Below the pieces are notes generated by a model. It did no database searches. It saw nothing but the letters and a program-made list of their open reading frames with translations, and was not told where the DNA came from. From contig NZ_SELS01000013.1 of the NCBI RefSeq assembly GCF_004197395.1, positions 120,950-184,949 on the forward strand: DNA of 64,000 nt, read 5' to 3'. The DNA comes from Paraburkholderia sp. UYCP14C. Its GTDB lineage: Bacteria; Pseudomonadota; Gammaproteobacteria; Burkholderiales; Burkholderiaceae. The first letter of the stretch is position 1; every line of letters starts with the position of its first letter. A program made the position numbers and the translations under genes. This document shows, piece after piece, positions 55,101 through 63,850 of this stretch.

Positions 55101-58100
55101 AACCAGCGGAGTAATCTGCAGGCGGCGTATAGCACGCGGTACATCTATAACGCTCGCGGCGACCTGAAACAGAAGACGGATGCGCTCGGTTATTACGAAG
55201 GCTACTCGTACGACGCCTTCGGTAACAGGACCGGTTCGGAAGACAAGAACAGGAACATCACCCAGCTCTACTACGACGTACTGAACCGCGTGGTGCAGGT
55301 GGTCTCGCCGACGGCGAGCTTCGTACTGACCGAATACAACGCGTTCGGCGATGCGGTCAAGGTGACGCAGGACGCGAAGGCGGTCACCACCATGGAGTAC
55401 GACGGGCTCGGCCGCCTGGTGAAGTCGACCGACGCCGAGGGGTACAGCGAATCGTACGCGTACGACGCGTTCGGTAGCCGGACTGGCTATACGAACAAGG
55501 TCGGCGGCCAGTTTGCGTACACGTATGATCGCCGCGGGTTGCTGATGTCGGAAACGTTGCCGGTGACGTCGGGCGGCAGGCCAGTTGTCAACGCGTTCGA
55601 ATACGATGCGCGCGGCAATCGCATCACGACGATCGAGGCGCAGGGCCTGACGGAGCAGCGCATTACGCGCTACGTGTATGACCTGCTCGACCGGCAGACC
55701 ACGATCACCGGTGTCGCGCGCTACACCGCGTATTCCCCCAAGGATACGACCGAGACGCTGACTTACGATGCGCGCGGAAACATCACGTCGCATACCGACG
55801 AGAATGGGAACGTCACGGCCTGGTACTACGACGCGGCCGACAGAAAGACGGCGCAGGTCAGTCCAACCGGCACACTCACGCTGTGGACGAGCGACGCGGT
55901 CGGCAACGTGCTCGTCACCCAGGTCTACGCGGATCCTGTCGTAGCGAGTGCGGGTACGCAACCGCCCGTGCCGGTCGATCTGACCCGTGTGCGCGAGACG
56001 CGCTACGTGTACGACGCGGACAACCGGCTCACGCAATCGCGTGTGCAGAACGTGGCGACCGGCTATTTCGATCCGAGTGCGGGCGACGATGCGCGGGGCG
56101 AATACTTCATCACGTCCGGCAGCGAACTGGTGATGACGTGGGAATACGACGGTTGCGGTTGGGTCACCGCGACCGTCGACCCGGCCGGTAATCGCACGAC
56201 TTATTTCTATAACCGCAGCGGAAAGAAGACGCTCGAAATCGACGCGAAGGGATTTGGTATCGCGTACACGGTGAATGCGCAAGGCAACGTCACGCAGGAA
56301 ACGCGTTTTGCACTGGCGTTCCCGGACCCGGTTTCGGCGGGCGCCTCCGTCAATGCCATCGTCAGCTCGTGGCCCCGCAGCGCCGACGATCGAATCACCA
56401 ACTACACATGGGACAACAACGGACGGCTACTCAGCGAATCGCGCGTCGGCGTTGATTTCGCGAAGGTCGACACCAACGGCAGGCTCGTGCAGACGACGGG
56501 GGACGCCACGACGACCTATACCTACGATGGAGAGGGCCACCTGCTACGCAAGGTCGACGCGAATGGCAGCCAGTACGACTTCGCCTATGACCTGGTCGGC
56601 CGTCTGACGCAGGAGATGCTGCCGCAGTTCGCTGATTATCAGAACCGGCAGGTGCGCGTCACGACGCTTTACGAATACAACGGCCTGAACTCCGTGACGA
56701 AAGAGACCCGCAAGGGCGATGTCGACCAGGTGACGTCTTACTCGTATCAAGGAGGGCGACTGTCCTACAAGACCAACGCGTTAGGCGTATCGACCAACTT
56801 CCAGTATGACGCGGTGGGCAATGTCATCAACGTTTTTTATATGCGCGGCGATGCGGACGGATACCAGTGCCTCGACAAGACTGAGATCAGCTATGACGCG
56901 GAAAACCGCGAGATTTCACGCACCACCCGCTCGATCGATAAGGTGACCTACCAGACGGTGTCGGCAAGCGCGCTGCTTGAGCAGCGCTACAACGCATACG
57001 GCGAACTGACCGGGCGGCGCACGGGCGGCGGTGGACCGAATGGCGAGTGGCAGGAATACGCGGACTATGACAACGCTGGCCGGGTGGTGCGCACAAACTT
57101 CGATGACGGGGTCTCGCATCTGTTCATGTATGACCGCAATGGCAATGCGACGCTGAAGGTCGAGTCGATGGAGAGCGATCTGCGCGATCGCGTGATCGCG
57201 ACCGGGGACGATCTGGAGGCGCTGTTGCAGAGCGTCGACATGATGCAGACGTACACGCGCTTTGACGGGCGCAATCAGGTGATCCAGATCCGGCAGCCGA
57301 AGACGTCCGGCGGGATACCGACCCTCAGCTTCAGGCCGGTCGATATTCCGATCGACGGCGGGGTGTTCGCCAATACGCAGTTGAGCATCTCGGGGTGGAT
57401 CGTTCCGTCGGAGCTACCGGTCAGCAAGCCGTCGTTGCCGCTCGTCAACGGTGATGCTGGAATGCTGGATCCACAGGGAAACATCAGCGTCACGGGTTCG
57501 TGGTCGGTGAACCAATCCAATGGCAACGGTAATGTCAGTGTGAGCAGCCTGACTTTTTCGTTGCCTGATTTCACGCAGATATATGGTGCCTACAACGTCG
57601 AGGTGGTCGTAAGCTATACCGCCACCGGTAACGAGTGGTGGATCCGTGGTGGGCAAGACCAGGCTGCGTTCACGCGGCCATTCAGCAGGCCGTCGGGTAC
57701 CGCTTCGTCAGGAGCAACGCCGGTTAATGCGACGCAGGTCAACGTGCCGATCAACTGGCCTTCGGGCCAGCTCTGGCTGAATGACTTTTTTGTCGGAGCG
57801 GGGGTGACCTTCGAATGGACCGCCGAGATCTACGTGACAGCGCTCAGCGGGGGGGCGGGTCCAGTGTTGGCGGGAACGGTGTCCCAACAGGCGCAACTCA
57901 TCGACTTCAAGAGCAGTCCGAGTGGGCCTGACAGCTCCAACGGCCAGGTTTTGGTTGGAAGACCCGATGCGCTTGACGCCAGCGTTCCGCTGCAGGGCGC
58001 TTCTGGGCTGCTGAGTTTCGCGCGAAACTCGCTTCCGCAGGGTTCACAGGGCATGCTGTACTACCGCCCCGAGGGATCGACGGAGGCTTTTCGCCAACTC

Positions 58101-61100
58101 GGAAAGAGCCCGAACAGTGAGGAGCGTTCATACACTGTCGACATCAACGGTTTGCCCGACGGCAATTACGAGATGATTTTCTTAGCCGTCAGCGATGGTG
58201 GCTATGGGGATGTTGGGTCGCTACTTCGCCGCGACGGCTACACGGTCCATCTGTCGCGCGACCCCGCCGATAGTTCATGGATTCGGGAGAGCCCCATTCC
58301 GACTAGCGAACCAAGTTCGCGACCTGGCTTCACCGTCGATGCATGGGGCAGCTATATCTGGTCGGCACCGCAGGCACTGAACATCTACTCACTGAAAAGC
58401 ACGGAGTTGAACCTGGCCGATCACGTCGTCGTCCATCTGCGCGATCCGAGCAATCCGGCCTTGGCGCTGGACTATCCGATCTGGCGCGATCCGGTCACCG
58501 GCGCGTTCCCGATCGACATGGCCGCGCTTGGTGCGGGGAAGTACGACATTTCGCTCGATCTGTTCGATGCGGCCGGAACACAGATCGATTCGCTGCGCGC
58601 CGCGGTCAATCTGCCAGGTAATGGCCAGTCGCCGTTGCTGTCGATGTTTGGCTCTCTGGCCGATCTGAAGTCCACGGTCGTCTTTCACACGATGCCCGCA
58701 GACACAGACCACGTGATTGTGTCGTGGGAAGACAACGGCGTGACGCAGTACCAGACGTTGTATCGCATGGGCAACACCTTCGCGTGGGATACGACGCAGT
58801 CGGGCGTGCTGCCAGACACCGACTACGCCATCAAGTTCACCGCATACGACACGGCGGGCCGGCCGCTCTCCATGGGCCAGGGCGACATCAGGATCGGCGT
58901 CAACACGGATTCGGACGCGATACTGACGGGCAGCGAACTGCCGTCGATCTTCCAGTTTTCACCAACGGACAGCAGCGGCGCGCCGCTCACGGACGCCGAG
59001 ACGATCACGCTGTACTACCGCGAATCGACCAAGGGGGACGACGACTACGACCGGCCGTTCAAAACGGCGATCCTCACTCGCGACGCCGCGGGACGCTTCC
59101 TGTTCGACGCTGGTGACCTGCCGACAAAAGTCGAATACGAGTACCGCTACCTCGCAATGGATGCTGCGGGCAACGTGCTGATGGAGCGCCAGAGCTATTT
59201 CCTCACCGGCACGCGTAATAACCCGGTCACCAATGTCGACATCGTCGGTGTGATCGAGCAGCTCGCGAAGGACATGACGATCGACCGTTTGCAGCATTAC
59301 AACGCATTCGGCGAAGTGTCGGAGGAGCGCGACGGGCGCGGCAACTGGACTTACTCGTCGTATAACACGATGGGTTTTCTCACGCTCCGACGCGAGCCGA
59401 CTGTCATGGTCACGCTGGAGAACGGGGCGCAGATCGAAATGGCTCCGCTCACCACGTACTACTACGATCTGACGGGCAACCTCGTGGGCCTGAAGGATGC
59501 GAATGGTCATCTGAGCACGCAGCAGTGGAATTACGGTCTCGCGCAGCCGGCGGTGTCGAAGTCGTGGGATGCGATGGGGTATAGCAAGGGTTTCTCTTAC
59601 GACGCCGTGGGCAATCTGCGCGTGTCGGTGGACGAGCTGAACCGGCGCACTGATTACACGTACGACAGGCTCAATCAACTGATAGAGATTGCCCGCCCTG
59701 TGCTGACGGGCGGGGTGAACGCTGGCCAACGCAGCATCGACCGCTACGAGTACGACAGTGCCGGCAACCGCATCGCGCATACGGACGCGCTGGGCAATCG
59801 TGAGCGCTCGTATTACGACAGCGAAGGCCGCATCATCAGGACGATCAGCGCTGCGGGTCGAACGGTTCAGTATGACTACCGCTGGGCGAGCACGATCAGC
59901 TCAATCGGATCGGTGATGAGCGGTGGCTGGGTGAAAACGACGATTGATGCGAATGGCCGCTCGATGGTCGACGAGATGGATCTGTTCGGCCGGGTGACCC
60001 GGCACACCGACCTTGGCGGACACGTGTTCGAGTACACGTACAACTGGGCCGGCCTGTTGACGAAACAGGAAGGCACGAGTGGTCAGCATGTTGAGTACAC
60101 GTACTATTCGCACGGCCTGGTGCGCTCGATCATGGATTTTGGTACGCAGACGCAGTCGCTGTACGAGTATGACGGCGACGGCAATCGCACCGCGGAGTTT
60201 TTTACAAACTTCGGTGATTCGTATGTGTTTGCGCAGTCGCGGGTCGAGTATGACGCGGCCAATCGGGTGGTCGCGATTCGCGACAACAGCTACCAGGTGT
60301 ATTACGAGTACGATGCGGTGGGCAATCGCCGCCGGATGCTGGCCTCGTACACGGACATGGTGGGCTACCACCAGACGGAGCAGGAGTACTGGTACGAATA
60401 CGATGCGCTGAACCGTTTCACGGTGTCGATGGGGTCGCTTTCGGGGGCACGTGCGACCGACCCGAACGACGCCAGTGTGCACATCGTGGTGGGCGGGGAT
60501 GGGGGCAACGACGTACAGCTTGGCTACAACGCGGCTGGCGAGCGGACGATGGCCGTCTACGCAAACGATGGTCATGCGGAGTACTACACGTACGACGCCA
60601 ACGGCTTTCTGGAGACGCAGAGTGCCAACGGCGTGGTGCTCCAGCAACGCACCAACGATCTGCTGGGTCGGGTAACGGAGACGATCGAGCGGGCGCTGAC
60701 GAGCGGGCAGGTTGTGACGGCCGTGACCCGTGACTGGGACGCCGACGGCCAGTTAATGTCGGAGCGCGACAATCTCAACGGGGCGACGACGACCTACACG
60801 CGCATGGCCGACGGCACGCTCGAGCAGGTCGCGACGCGTCCCGATAGCGGCAGTGGTACGGCGGTGACGTCGACCTATTCGTACGAATGGTGGGACAGCG
60901 CGAAGCAGAAGCAGATACTGGCGCAGGGCAGCAACCCGAACGCGCCGGGCTGGAAGCCCGCATCGAGCTACTTCAACTACGACGTCAACGGCAATCTGAA
61001 GGCAACTTACGACGATGGTGGAGGCGTGGCGAAGGATGCCCGCGCATTCACGTACTACACCGATCTGCGGGAGCAGGTGCAGCGTCGCGACGAACTGCTG

Positions 61101-63383
61101 GGCGTCACGGTGGCGGGCGATGGCACGATCCGTGGGGCGACGGGGGATCGCAAGCACAACTACTACTACCTGAACGGCAACCGTGTGGGCAACCAGGGCA
61201 ACGACGGGGTCGAGACGATCGACTATGTGCAGGAGCTCGCGGGCAAGCTGGCGAAGGGCAGCGAGAGTCAGTACAAGGTGTTCACGCCAGTGAGCGGCGC
61301 GGACTTCGATGAGAACTTCATGGCGATCAACGGGCTGTATCCGGGCGTGAGTCCGGGCACGTGGACGGTGCGCGATGGGGACACGCTGCAGGCGATCGCA
61401 TCGTCGCTGTGGGGGGACGCGACGCTGTGGTATCTGCTCGCGGACGCGAACGGACTGAAGAGCGACGACGTGCTGAAGGCCGGGCAGATGCTGACAGTCC
61501 CGAACAAGGTCACGAACGTGCACAACACGGCGACGACCTTTAAACCGTATGACCCGGGCAAGGCGATTGGCAATACGCAGCCAACCTTGCCGGATCCACC
61601 GCCTCCGCCGGGGAAGGACGGGTGTGGTGGCATCGCGCAGATTCTCACGGTGATCGTCGCGGTTGCTGTATCGGTTGTGTCGATGGGGGCAGGAAGCATC
61701 GTCGGCGCAATGCTTATTGGTGCTGCAGGGGCCGCTGCGACGCAGGGCATCATGATTGCCGCAGGCGAGCAGCAGGGTTTCGACTGGAAGGGGGTGGCGA
61801 TAGGGGCATTCTCGGCAGGCTTTGCGGCGGGCATCGGCGGAGCAATCCCTGCCAATGGCTTCTGGTCGGCGGCGGCCCAAGGCGCTGCGCGTTCGGTCGC
61901 TACACAGGGTATGAGCATCGCCGTGAATGCCCAGCACGGATTTGACTGGACGGGGGTTGCGGCATCAGCGATGGCATCGGGGGTTGGCTTCCAGGCCGGA
62001 CAGTTGATCAATGCGGGCGGGAGCAGTCTGAAATTCAACATGGGCTCGGACTCGGGCAGGTTTGCAACCGGCCTAGGCGCCGGGATTGCTGCGGGCGTGA
62101 CGAGTACAATGGTGCGTGGCGGTAGTCTAGGGAGGAATGTTGGGGCGATCTCGATGGATGCGGTGGCCAGCACCATTGGCAATATGGTGGTGGATCGTGC
62201 GGCGAATGCATCGACCAGTACGAGCGCACTGTACGGCGTGGGTGGAGACGTCAACGCGATGGTGCAGGGCACGTATCCGGTTGATGCAGGCAGGCAGTTC
62301 GCGTGGCTTGCAAATGGCCAACTGAACTCTGGCAGCAACTTCGACGCGACGGCGTCGAGCCTTGGGCTAACGACACAAGTGGCGCACGGCCTGATTCAGG
62401 CCGACAATGGTCGATCGATCGTGGGCTCGCCGTTCTCGCCACAGGTGGAAGGCCGCGCTGTGCCGTATCCGCAGATATCGGTGTCGTCGCTGCCGGGAGG
62501 GACGGCCGGAACCATTCGCAATCTGAATGGGTTCGAATCGTTCATGGCGTTTAATCCAGTGGGGCAGGCGCTAGGCGGTGCGGCTGACCGCGTGAGCGCG
62601 ATGGCCAGTGGTCTCTGGAACGTCGTGACGCATCCGCTGGATACAGCGGATGCGATTGGCGCACACTACGGGAATGCCTATGCGGCCGGCACGCTTGGCG
62701 ATACGGCTCTGGGTGATGTAGGAGGCGTGCTCACTGGCATGGTGAAGTCTTCACCGGTGGGCCTGCTCGATGCGATGTACCACCAGGATCAGGCGGGCGC
62801 GCCCTACCGCATAGGTGGCGCGGCGGTGGATGCGACGCTGTTCGCGGGGCCATCGCTGGCGGGGCCGGCCGTGGAGGCCGGAGCGGTGATGTTTGGGCCG
62901 AAGCTCGTCGAGATGACGGAAGGCTATCTCGCGCGAAACGGGTTATTGTTGAACGCTGTTGAACGGGGCAGCAATGGTGCAATACCCGTCTCTGCGCTGG
63001 AGGTGGGGACATACGGTGAGCTTGCTCCTCGAAGTATCCGAGATGGGCTTAGCCCAGATCACATTCCCTCGTTTGCTGCGATACGGACTAGTGTAGAAGC
63101 AGATCTGGGGCGCCCGCTTACTCCAGCGGAGGCGACACAACTCAGAAATGGCACAAACACATTAGTAATCGATACCGACATTCATCAGCAGGTATCGCGC
63201 ACATATGGTGGGCGTAATTCGCCCTCTCAAATTGCAACGGATGCTGCTGATTTAGGCGCTGCAGCACGTCGTGACCAAGTGACGTTACAGAAGCAACTGC
63301 TTGATAGAGGTTATACGCAACGGCAGATTGACGAGGCGTTCATTAAACTGGATCAGGCAAACAAGGCTAAAGGACTGTACTGA
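49164..63383 (+). CDS. Giant RHS/YD-repeat polymorphic toxin-like protein with LysM domain
   Basis: 4,739 residues, about three times a usual RHS protein. There is no signal peptide, PAAR or VgrG part; the N-terminus has VYVNAANGNLVIQDRDQLLL. Dozens of YD repeats (YDAAGRL, YDANGN types) fill residues about 150-2,710 and 3,355-4,030 and should form a cocoon-like shell. A first insert (about 918-1,042) looks like a carbohydrate-binding beta-sandwich, and a second (about 2,712-3,352) is a series of Ig-like units. A LysM domain follows (4,067-4,115, VRDGDTLQAIASSLWGD), then a Gly/Ala-rich hydrophobic repeat region (4,153-4,280). The last 147 residues are a toxin-like module with DHIPS (D4632, H4633) and DIHQQVSRTYGGRN (H4674), suggestive of an HNH-type nuclease. 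The classic DPxGL cleavage motif is not seen. GAGG precedes the ATG. Confidence 0.88.
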   Translation: MVAIVTGNGLGLQSSSALGLGARGEIGNASVGQTGEQVYVNAANGNLVIQDRDQLLLGQGVNSAVYRAYNSLGQFAGDNWRPGGSRTVDGLTGALNTAGSTVTLTDWDGSTTVYQYNASLNVYVSTAAIGISVAPSDFQPGFSQTTSTGAHATLSFDTAGNSWQWSDGSNRLHETYDAAQGGRIVATRDSDGNTVSYVYNAAGQLAQVTTAGGDATYLDYNAAGQLVALRSVYLGTGNGLVTSTAIHYAYDSQGRLSQVLVDLSPEDNSISDQRVFTTTYTYDGASTRIASINQSDGSQVAFTYQLVDGEYRVATIAEKADNGVVRLTTLSYDATNRKTTITDPLGYKQVLTFDGAGRLTNIQSSSSADGQWENKSFSYDANGNLSMLSDGKGKTIYFYYDAAGNLTRQSESAAEISRTYGPRNELLTETVWNKSSNFDNGYENQYLTTRYVYDTAGHLLYVVTPEGRVTEFRYNATGQQVSEIHYTGLAFDVSAMSQTDALSETALNAWVAGLANPGAAIRIDSTYDYRGNVATLTRYESLLSDGTGDVAGGLCQTRYVYDAAGRLLQRLVGSPGSEKVESFVYDGLGRLLSSVQFDGVTTLYQYDDAHHTVSVTFGNGLTRTSTYNAAGELVVVVDSAQGKVLSQIRNYYDSNGRLRMTTDANGLNTHYLYNGRGQCVALIGADGTLTEYIYDKTFARPDRTITYATKLSATQLASLTNPDGTPVEKLGSSVLTLESSRLRPAAMVSDRVVGFSYLNNFVDHAVDADGVVTQIQYDGSGRPVTKTVFANRVDTSTMPTPTLPIADPANDRVTRYFYDRDGLLRGELDPEGYLTEYRYNGAGERIETIRYASATDASLRKGGAFAQLIPVGSADDIHLNYIYDSRGLLSAAIDAEGYVTRYRYDASGNVVERIVGQRIDRSQLDAPQQVTVSFRAAAQAAAAVEVWIDGVLAGRLTVAASTGADYTVLAFNVIPLANHTIEFRYPTARPVSISDVTLGDSAETRIPVSPGKIAGTTQFGVSYVFDMAAALDAAMTPGVLERTTYDYDAMSRLIRQTAYSIDGDTTTRYTYDGQGNATSQSTGDQTSTYRYDAQGRLTAQLSGEGSAALAALGAGATQAQIDNVWKTWGVSYAYDATGKRTSMVDANGNTTHYYYDAAGHLTHVVNPMGEVVEYQYDAFGDVTQTLVYATRVAAGTLASLTGGLLTDALRSTFTALGDDGNTTRTTFSYSPAGRLLQRTDALGLNTRYTYDAFGEQTATVREIAPNAQVRDTTDYDRLGRVVRQTTDAGGLNLITQAIYDAFGRLVESVDANGIVRRQDYDRNGNVVVLTDGTGSRTTLTYDAFGNLLTRTDANGNTTIWSYTEFNRSVTMTTAEGIKTTRSYDGTGQIVALTDGLGNTTRYSYDHDGNLISVIDATGATTTSSYDHAGHLIDTVDARGVHTTYAYDAAGRVLTRSLDPSGLNLVTRYEYDAKGQATRVTDASGVVTETRYDVDGHAVSVTTDVGGLNLVTTFTYDGLGNILTVTEGAGSANPRVTQNVYDNAGRLASTTVDPAKLKLKTSYLYDGNGNVVSVTDPSGAVTGYVYDAEGRQIWSIGRVGELVRNVYDAGGRLVSRTAFAVALGDLPATLSDEYIAGRLLLQSQRDQTTQYVYDADGRVRFVIDAQNNVTENIYDAGGNVIRAIGYASPIALTGELNADTVARALASQPAQAHASDRTTRMVYDAANRLTASIDALGFVTCNRYDAGGNLVERTQYLTPYPGVDNPDASTLQLWIASSGVATTSKDRVTTWIYDAVTRPVYTIDAEGYVTENRYDTAGHLVATIRYADACPTARGADQKQAAALLPQTIRTTAAATAYDYDSAGRLTSTTNAAGIVTRYELDALGRAVNTSVADGLPEQSVTHVVFDAAGRMIEQTRAYGTSVAATSRYTYDGMGRVISEIDPRGVELSERDTVWALAERKARGYIDANGDALSAAALSANQRSNLQAAYSTRYIYNARGDLKQKTDALGYYEGYSYDAFGNRTGSEDKNRNITQLYYDVLNRVVQVVSPTASFVLTEYNAFGDAVKVTQDAKAVTTMEYDGLGRLVKSTDAEGYSESYAYDAFGSRTGYTNKVGGQFAYTYDRRGLLMSETLPVTSGGRPVVNAFEYDARGNRITTIEAQGLTEQRITRYVYDLLDRQTTITGVARYTAYSPKDTTETLTYDARGNITSHTDENGNVTAWYYDAADRKTAQVSPTGTLTLWTSDAVGNVLVTQVYADPVVASAGTQPPVPVDLTRVRETRYVYDADNRLTQSRVQNVATGYFDPSAGDDARGEYFITSGSELVMTWEYDGCGWVTATVDPAGNRTTYFYNRSGKKTLEIDAKGFGIAYTVNAQGNVTQETRFALAFPDPVSAGASVNAIVSSWPRSADDRITNYTWDNNGRLLSESRVGVDFAKVDTNGRLVQTTGDATTTYTYDGEGHLLRKVDANGSQYDFAYDLVGRLTQEMLPQFADYQNRQVRVTTLYEYNGLNSVTKETRKGDVDQVTSYSYQGGRLSYKTNALGVSTNFQYDAVGNVINVFYMRGDADGYQCLDKTEISYDAENREISRTTRSIDKVTYQTVSASALLEQRYNAYGELTGRRTGGGGPNGEWQEYADYDNAGRVVRTNFDDGVSHLFMYDRNGNATLKVESMESDLRDRVIATGDDLEALLQSVDMMQTYTRFDGRNQVIQIRQPKTSGGIPTLSFRPVDIPIDGGVFANTQLSISGWIVPSELPVSKPSLPLVNGDAGMLDPQGNISVTGSWSVNQSNGNGNVSVSSLTFSLPDFTQIYGAYNVEVVVSYTATGNEWWIRGGQDQAAFTRPFSRPSGTASSGATPVNATQVNVPINWPSGQLWLNDFFVGAGVTFEWTAEIYVTALSGGAGPVLAGTVSQQAQLIDFKSSPSGPDSSNGQVLVGRPDALDASVPLQGASGLLSFARNSLPQGSQGMLYYRPEGSTEAFRQLGKSPNSEERSYTVDINGLPDGNYEMIFLAVSDGGYGDVGSLLRRDGYTVHLSRDPADSSWIRESPIPTSEPSSRPGFTVDAWGSYIWSAPQALNIYSLKSTELNLADHVVVHLRDPSNPALALDYPIWRDPVTGAFPIDMAALGAGKYDISLDLFDAAGTQIDSLRAAVNLPGNGQSPLLSMFGSLADLKSTVVFHTMPADTDHVIVSWEDNGVTQYQTLYRMGNTFAWDTTQSGVLPDTDYAIKFTAYDTAGRPLSMGQGDIRIGVNTDSDAILTGSELPSIFQFSPTDSSGAPLTDAETITLYYRESTKGDDDYDRPFKTAILTRDAAGRFLFDAGDLPTKVEYEYRYLAMDAAGNVLMERQSYFLTGTRNNPVTNVDIVGVIEQLAKDMTIDRLQHYNAFGEVSEERDGRGNWTYSSYNTMGFLTLRREPTVMVTLENGAQIEMAPLTTYYYDLTGNLVGLKDANGHLSTQQWNYGLAQPAVSKSWDAMGYSKGFSYDAVGNLRVSVDELNRRTDYTYDRLNQLIEIARPVLTGGVNAGQRSIDRYEYDSAGNRIAHTDALGNRERSYYDSEGRIIRTISAAGRTVQYDYRWASTISSIGSVMSGGWVKTTIDANGRSMVDEMDLFGRVTRHTDLGGHVFEYTYNWAGLLTKQEGTSGQHVEYTYYSHGLVRSIMDFGTQTQSLYEYDGDGNRTAEFFTNFGDSYVFAQSRVEYDAANRVVAIRDNSYQVYYEYDAVGNRRRMLASYTDMVGYHQTEQEYWYEYDALNRFTVSMGSLSGARATDPNDASVHIVVGGDGGNDVQLGYNAAGERTMAVYANDGHAEYYTYDANGFLETQSANGVVLQQRTNDLLGRVTETIERALTSGQVVTAVTRDWDADGQLMSERDNLNGATTTYTRMADGTLEQVATRPDSGSGTAVTSTYSYEWWDSAKQKQILAQGSNPNAPGWKPASSYFNYDVNGNLKATYDDGGGVAKDARAFTYYTDLREQVQRRDELLGVTVAGDGTIRGATGDRKHNYYYLNGNRVGNQGNDGVETIDYVQELAGKLAKGSESQYKVFTPVSGADFDENFMAINGLYPGVSPGTWTVRDGDTLQAIASSLWGDATLWYLLADANGLKSDDVLKAGQMLTVPNKVTNVHNTATTFKPYDPGKAIGNTQPTLPDPPPPPGKDGCGGIAQILTVIVAVAVSVVSMGAGSIVGAMLIGAAGAAATQGIMIAAGEQQGFDWKGVAIGAFSAGFAAGIGGAIPANGFWSAAAQGAARSVATQGMSIAVNAQHGFDWTGVAASAMASGVGFQAGQLINAGGSSLKFNMGSDSGRFATGLGAGIAAGVTSTMVRGGSLGRNVGAISMDAVASTIGNMVVDRAANASTSTSALYGVGGDVNAMVQGTYPVDAGRQFAWLANGQLNSGSNFDATASSLGLTTQVAHGLIQADNGRSIVGSPFSPQVEGRAVPYPQISVSSLPGGTAGTIRNLNGFESFMAFNPVGQALGGAADRVSAMASGLWNVVTHPLDTADAIGAHYGNAYAAGTLGDTALGDVGGVLTGMVKSSPVGLLDAMYHQDQAGAPYRIGGAAVDATLFAGPSLAGPAVEAGAVMFGPKLVEMTEGYLARNGLLLNAVERGSNGAIPVSALEVGTYGELAPRSIRDGLSPDHIPSFAAIRTSVEADLGRPLTPAEATQLRNGTNTLVIDTDIHQQVSRTYGGRNSPSQIATDAADLGAAARRDQVTLQKQLLDRGYTQRQIDEAFIKLDQANKAKGLY

Positions 63384-63384
63384 C

Positions 63385-63813
63385 ATGGGAAATATTGAAG
63401 CATTATTGGGAATGCGGTACGACGATCTTCCTTCCTCGCCTATCTTCGCGGAGGTCACTGTGCCGCCGCGTGAAGTGGTTATAGACCAGAGCTATGTAAG
63501 TTGCCCGGAGCTAGGACTCTCTCTAGTCCTACCTGATAACGAGATGGTTGGCGCTGTCCATTTGCATGCGGATAAACATGAAGGCTTTGCTGGTTTCGCC
63601 AGCCCTTTGCCGAGAGGGTTGGGGTTTCATATGAGCCGATCTGAAGTTCGCGCGACCCTTGGTGTTCCAGAAAAGTCGGGGGAGGAAAAAGAGGTTCTGC
63701 TGCTGGGTAAGAAGCCCGCATGGGATAGTTTTATTGTTGGCGAAGTCCGGTTGCATGTCGAATATTTGCTGGGTATCAATGGGATTCAATTGATAACGTT
63801 GACCAAACGGTAA
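63385..63813 (+). CDS. Putative immunity protein for the RHS toxin
   Basis: 142 residues; the ATG lies one base after the RHS stop (TGACATG), the coupling typical of toxin-immunity pairs. No signal peptide. A mixed alpha/beta protein with conserved-looking LGLSLVLPDNEMVGAVHLHA and GFHMSRSEVRATLGVPEKSG (a SmpA-like helix-turn) followed by paired strands WDSFIVGEVRLHVEYL. Its codon use and base composition are more AT-rich than the RHS body, matching the toxin end. Function is inferred from position; the family is not recognised with certainty. Confidence 0.7.
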   Translation: MGNIEALLGMRYDDLPSSPIFAEVTVPPREVVIDQSYVSCPELGLSLVLPDNEMVGAVHLHADKHEGFAGFASPLPRGLGFHMSRSEVRATLGVPEKSGEEKEVLLLGKKPAWDSFIVGEVRLHVEYLLGINGIQLITLTKR

Positions 63814-63820
63814 TAGAAAG

Positions 63821-63850
63821 CCAAGGGCCGCGAGAGCGGCCCTTGGTTAT
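63821..63850 (+). terminator. Intrinsic terminator after the immunity gene
   Basis: A perfect 11-bp stem, CCAAGGGCCGC and GCGGCCCTTGG, with a GAGA loop, followed by TTATT. It lies seven bases after the immunity stop and should end the RHS transcript. Confidence 0.85.

Noticed and set aside
49164-63383. RHS protein as a T6SS effector or insecticidal TcC component
   Set aside because: No PAAR, VgrG, EagR chaperone, TcA or TcB genes occur in the window; this remains possible only if encoded elsewhere.
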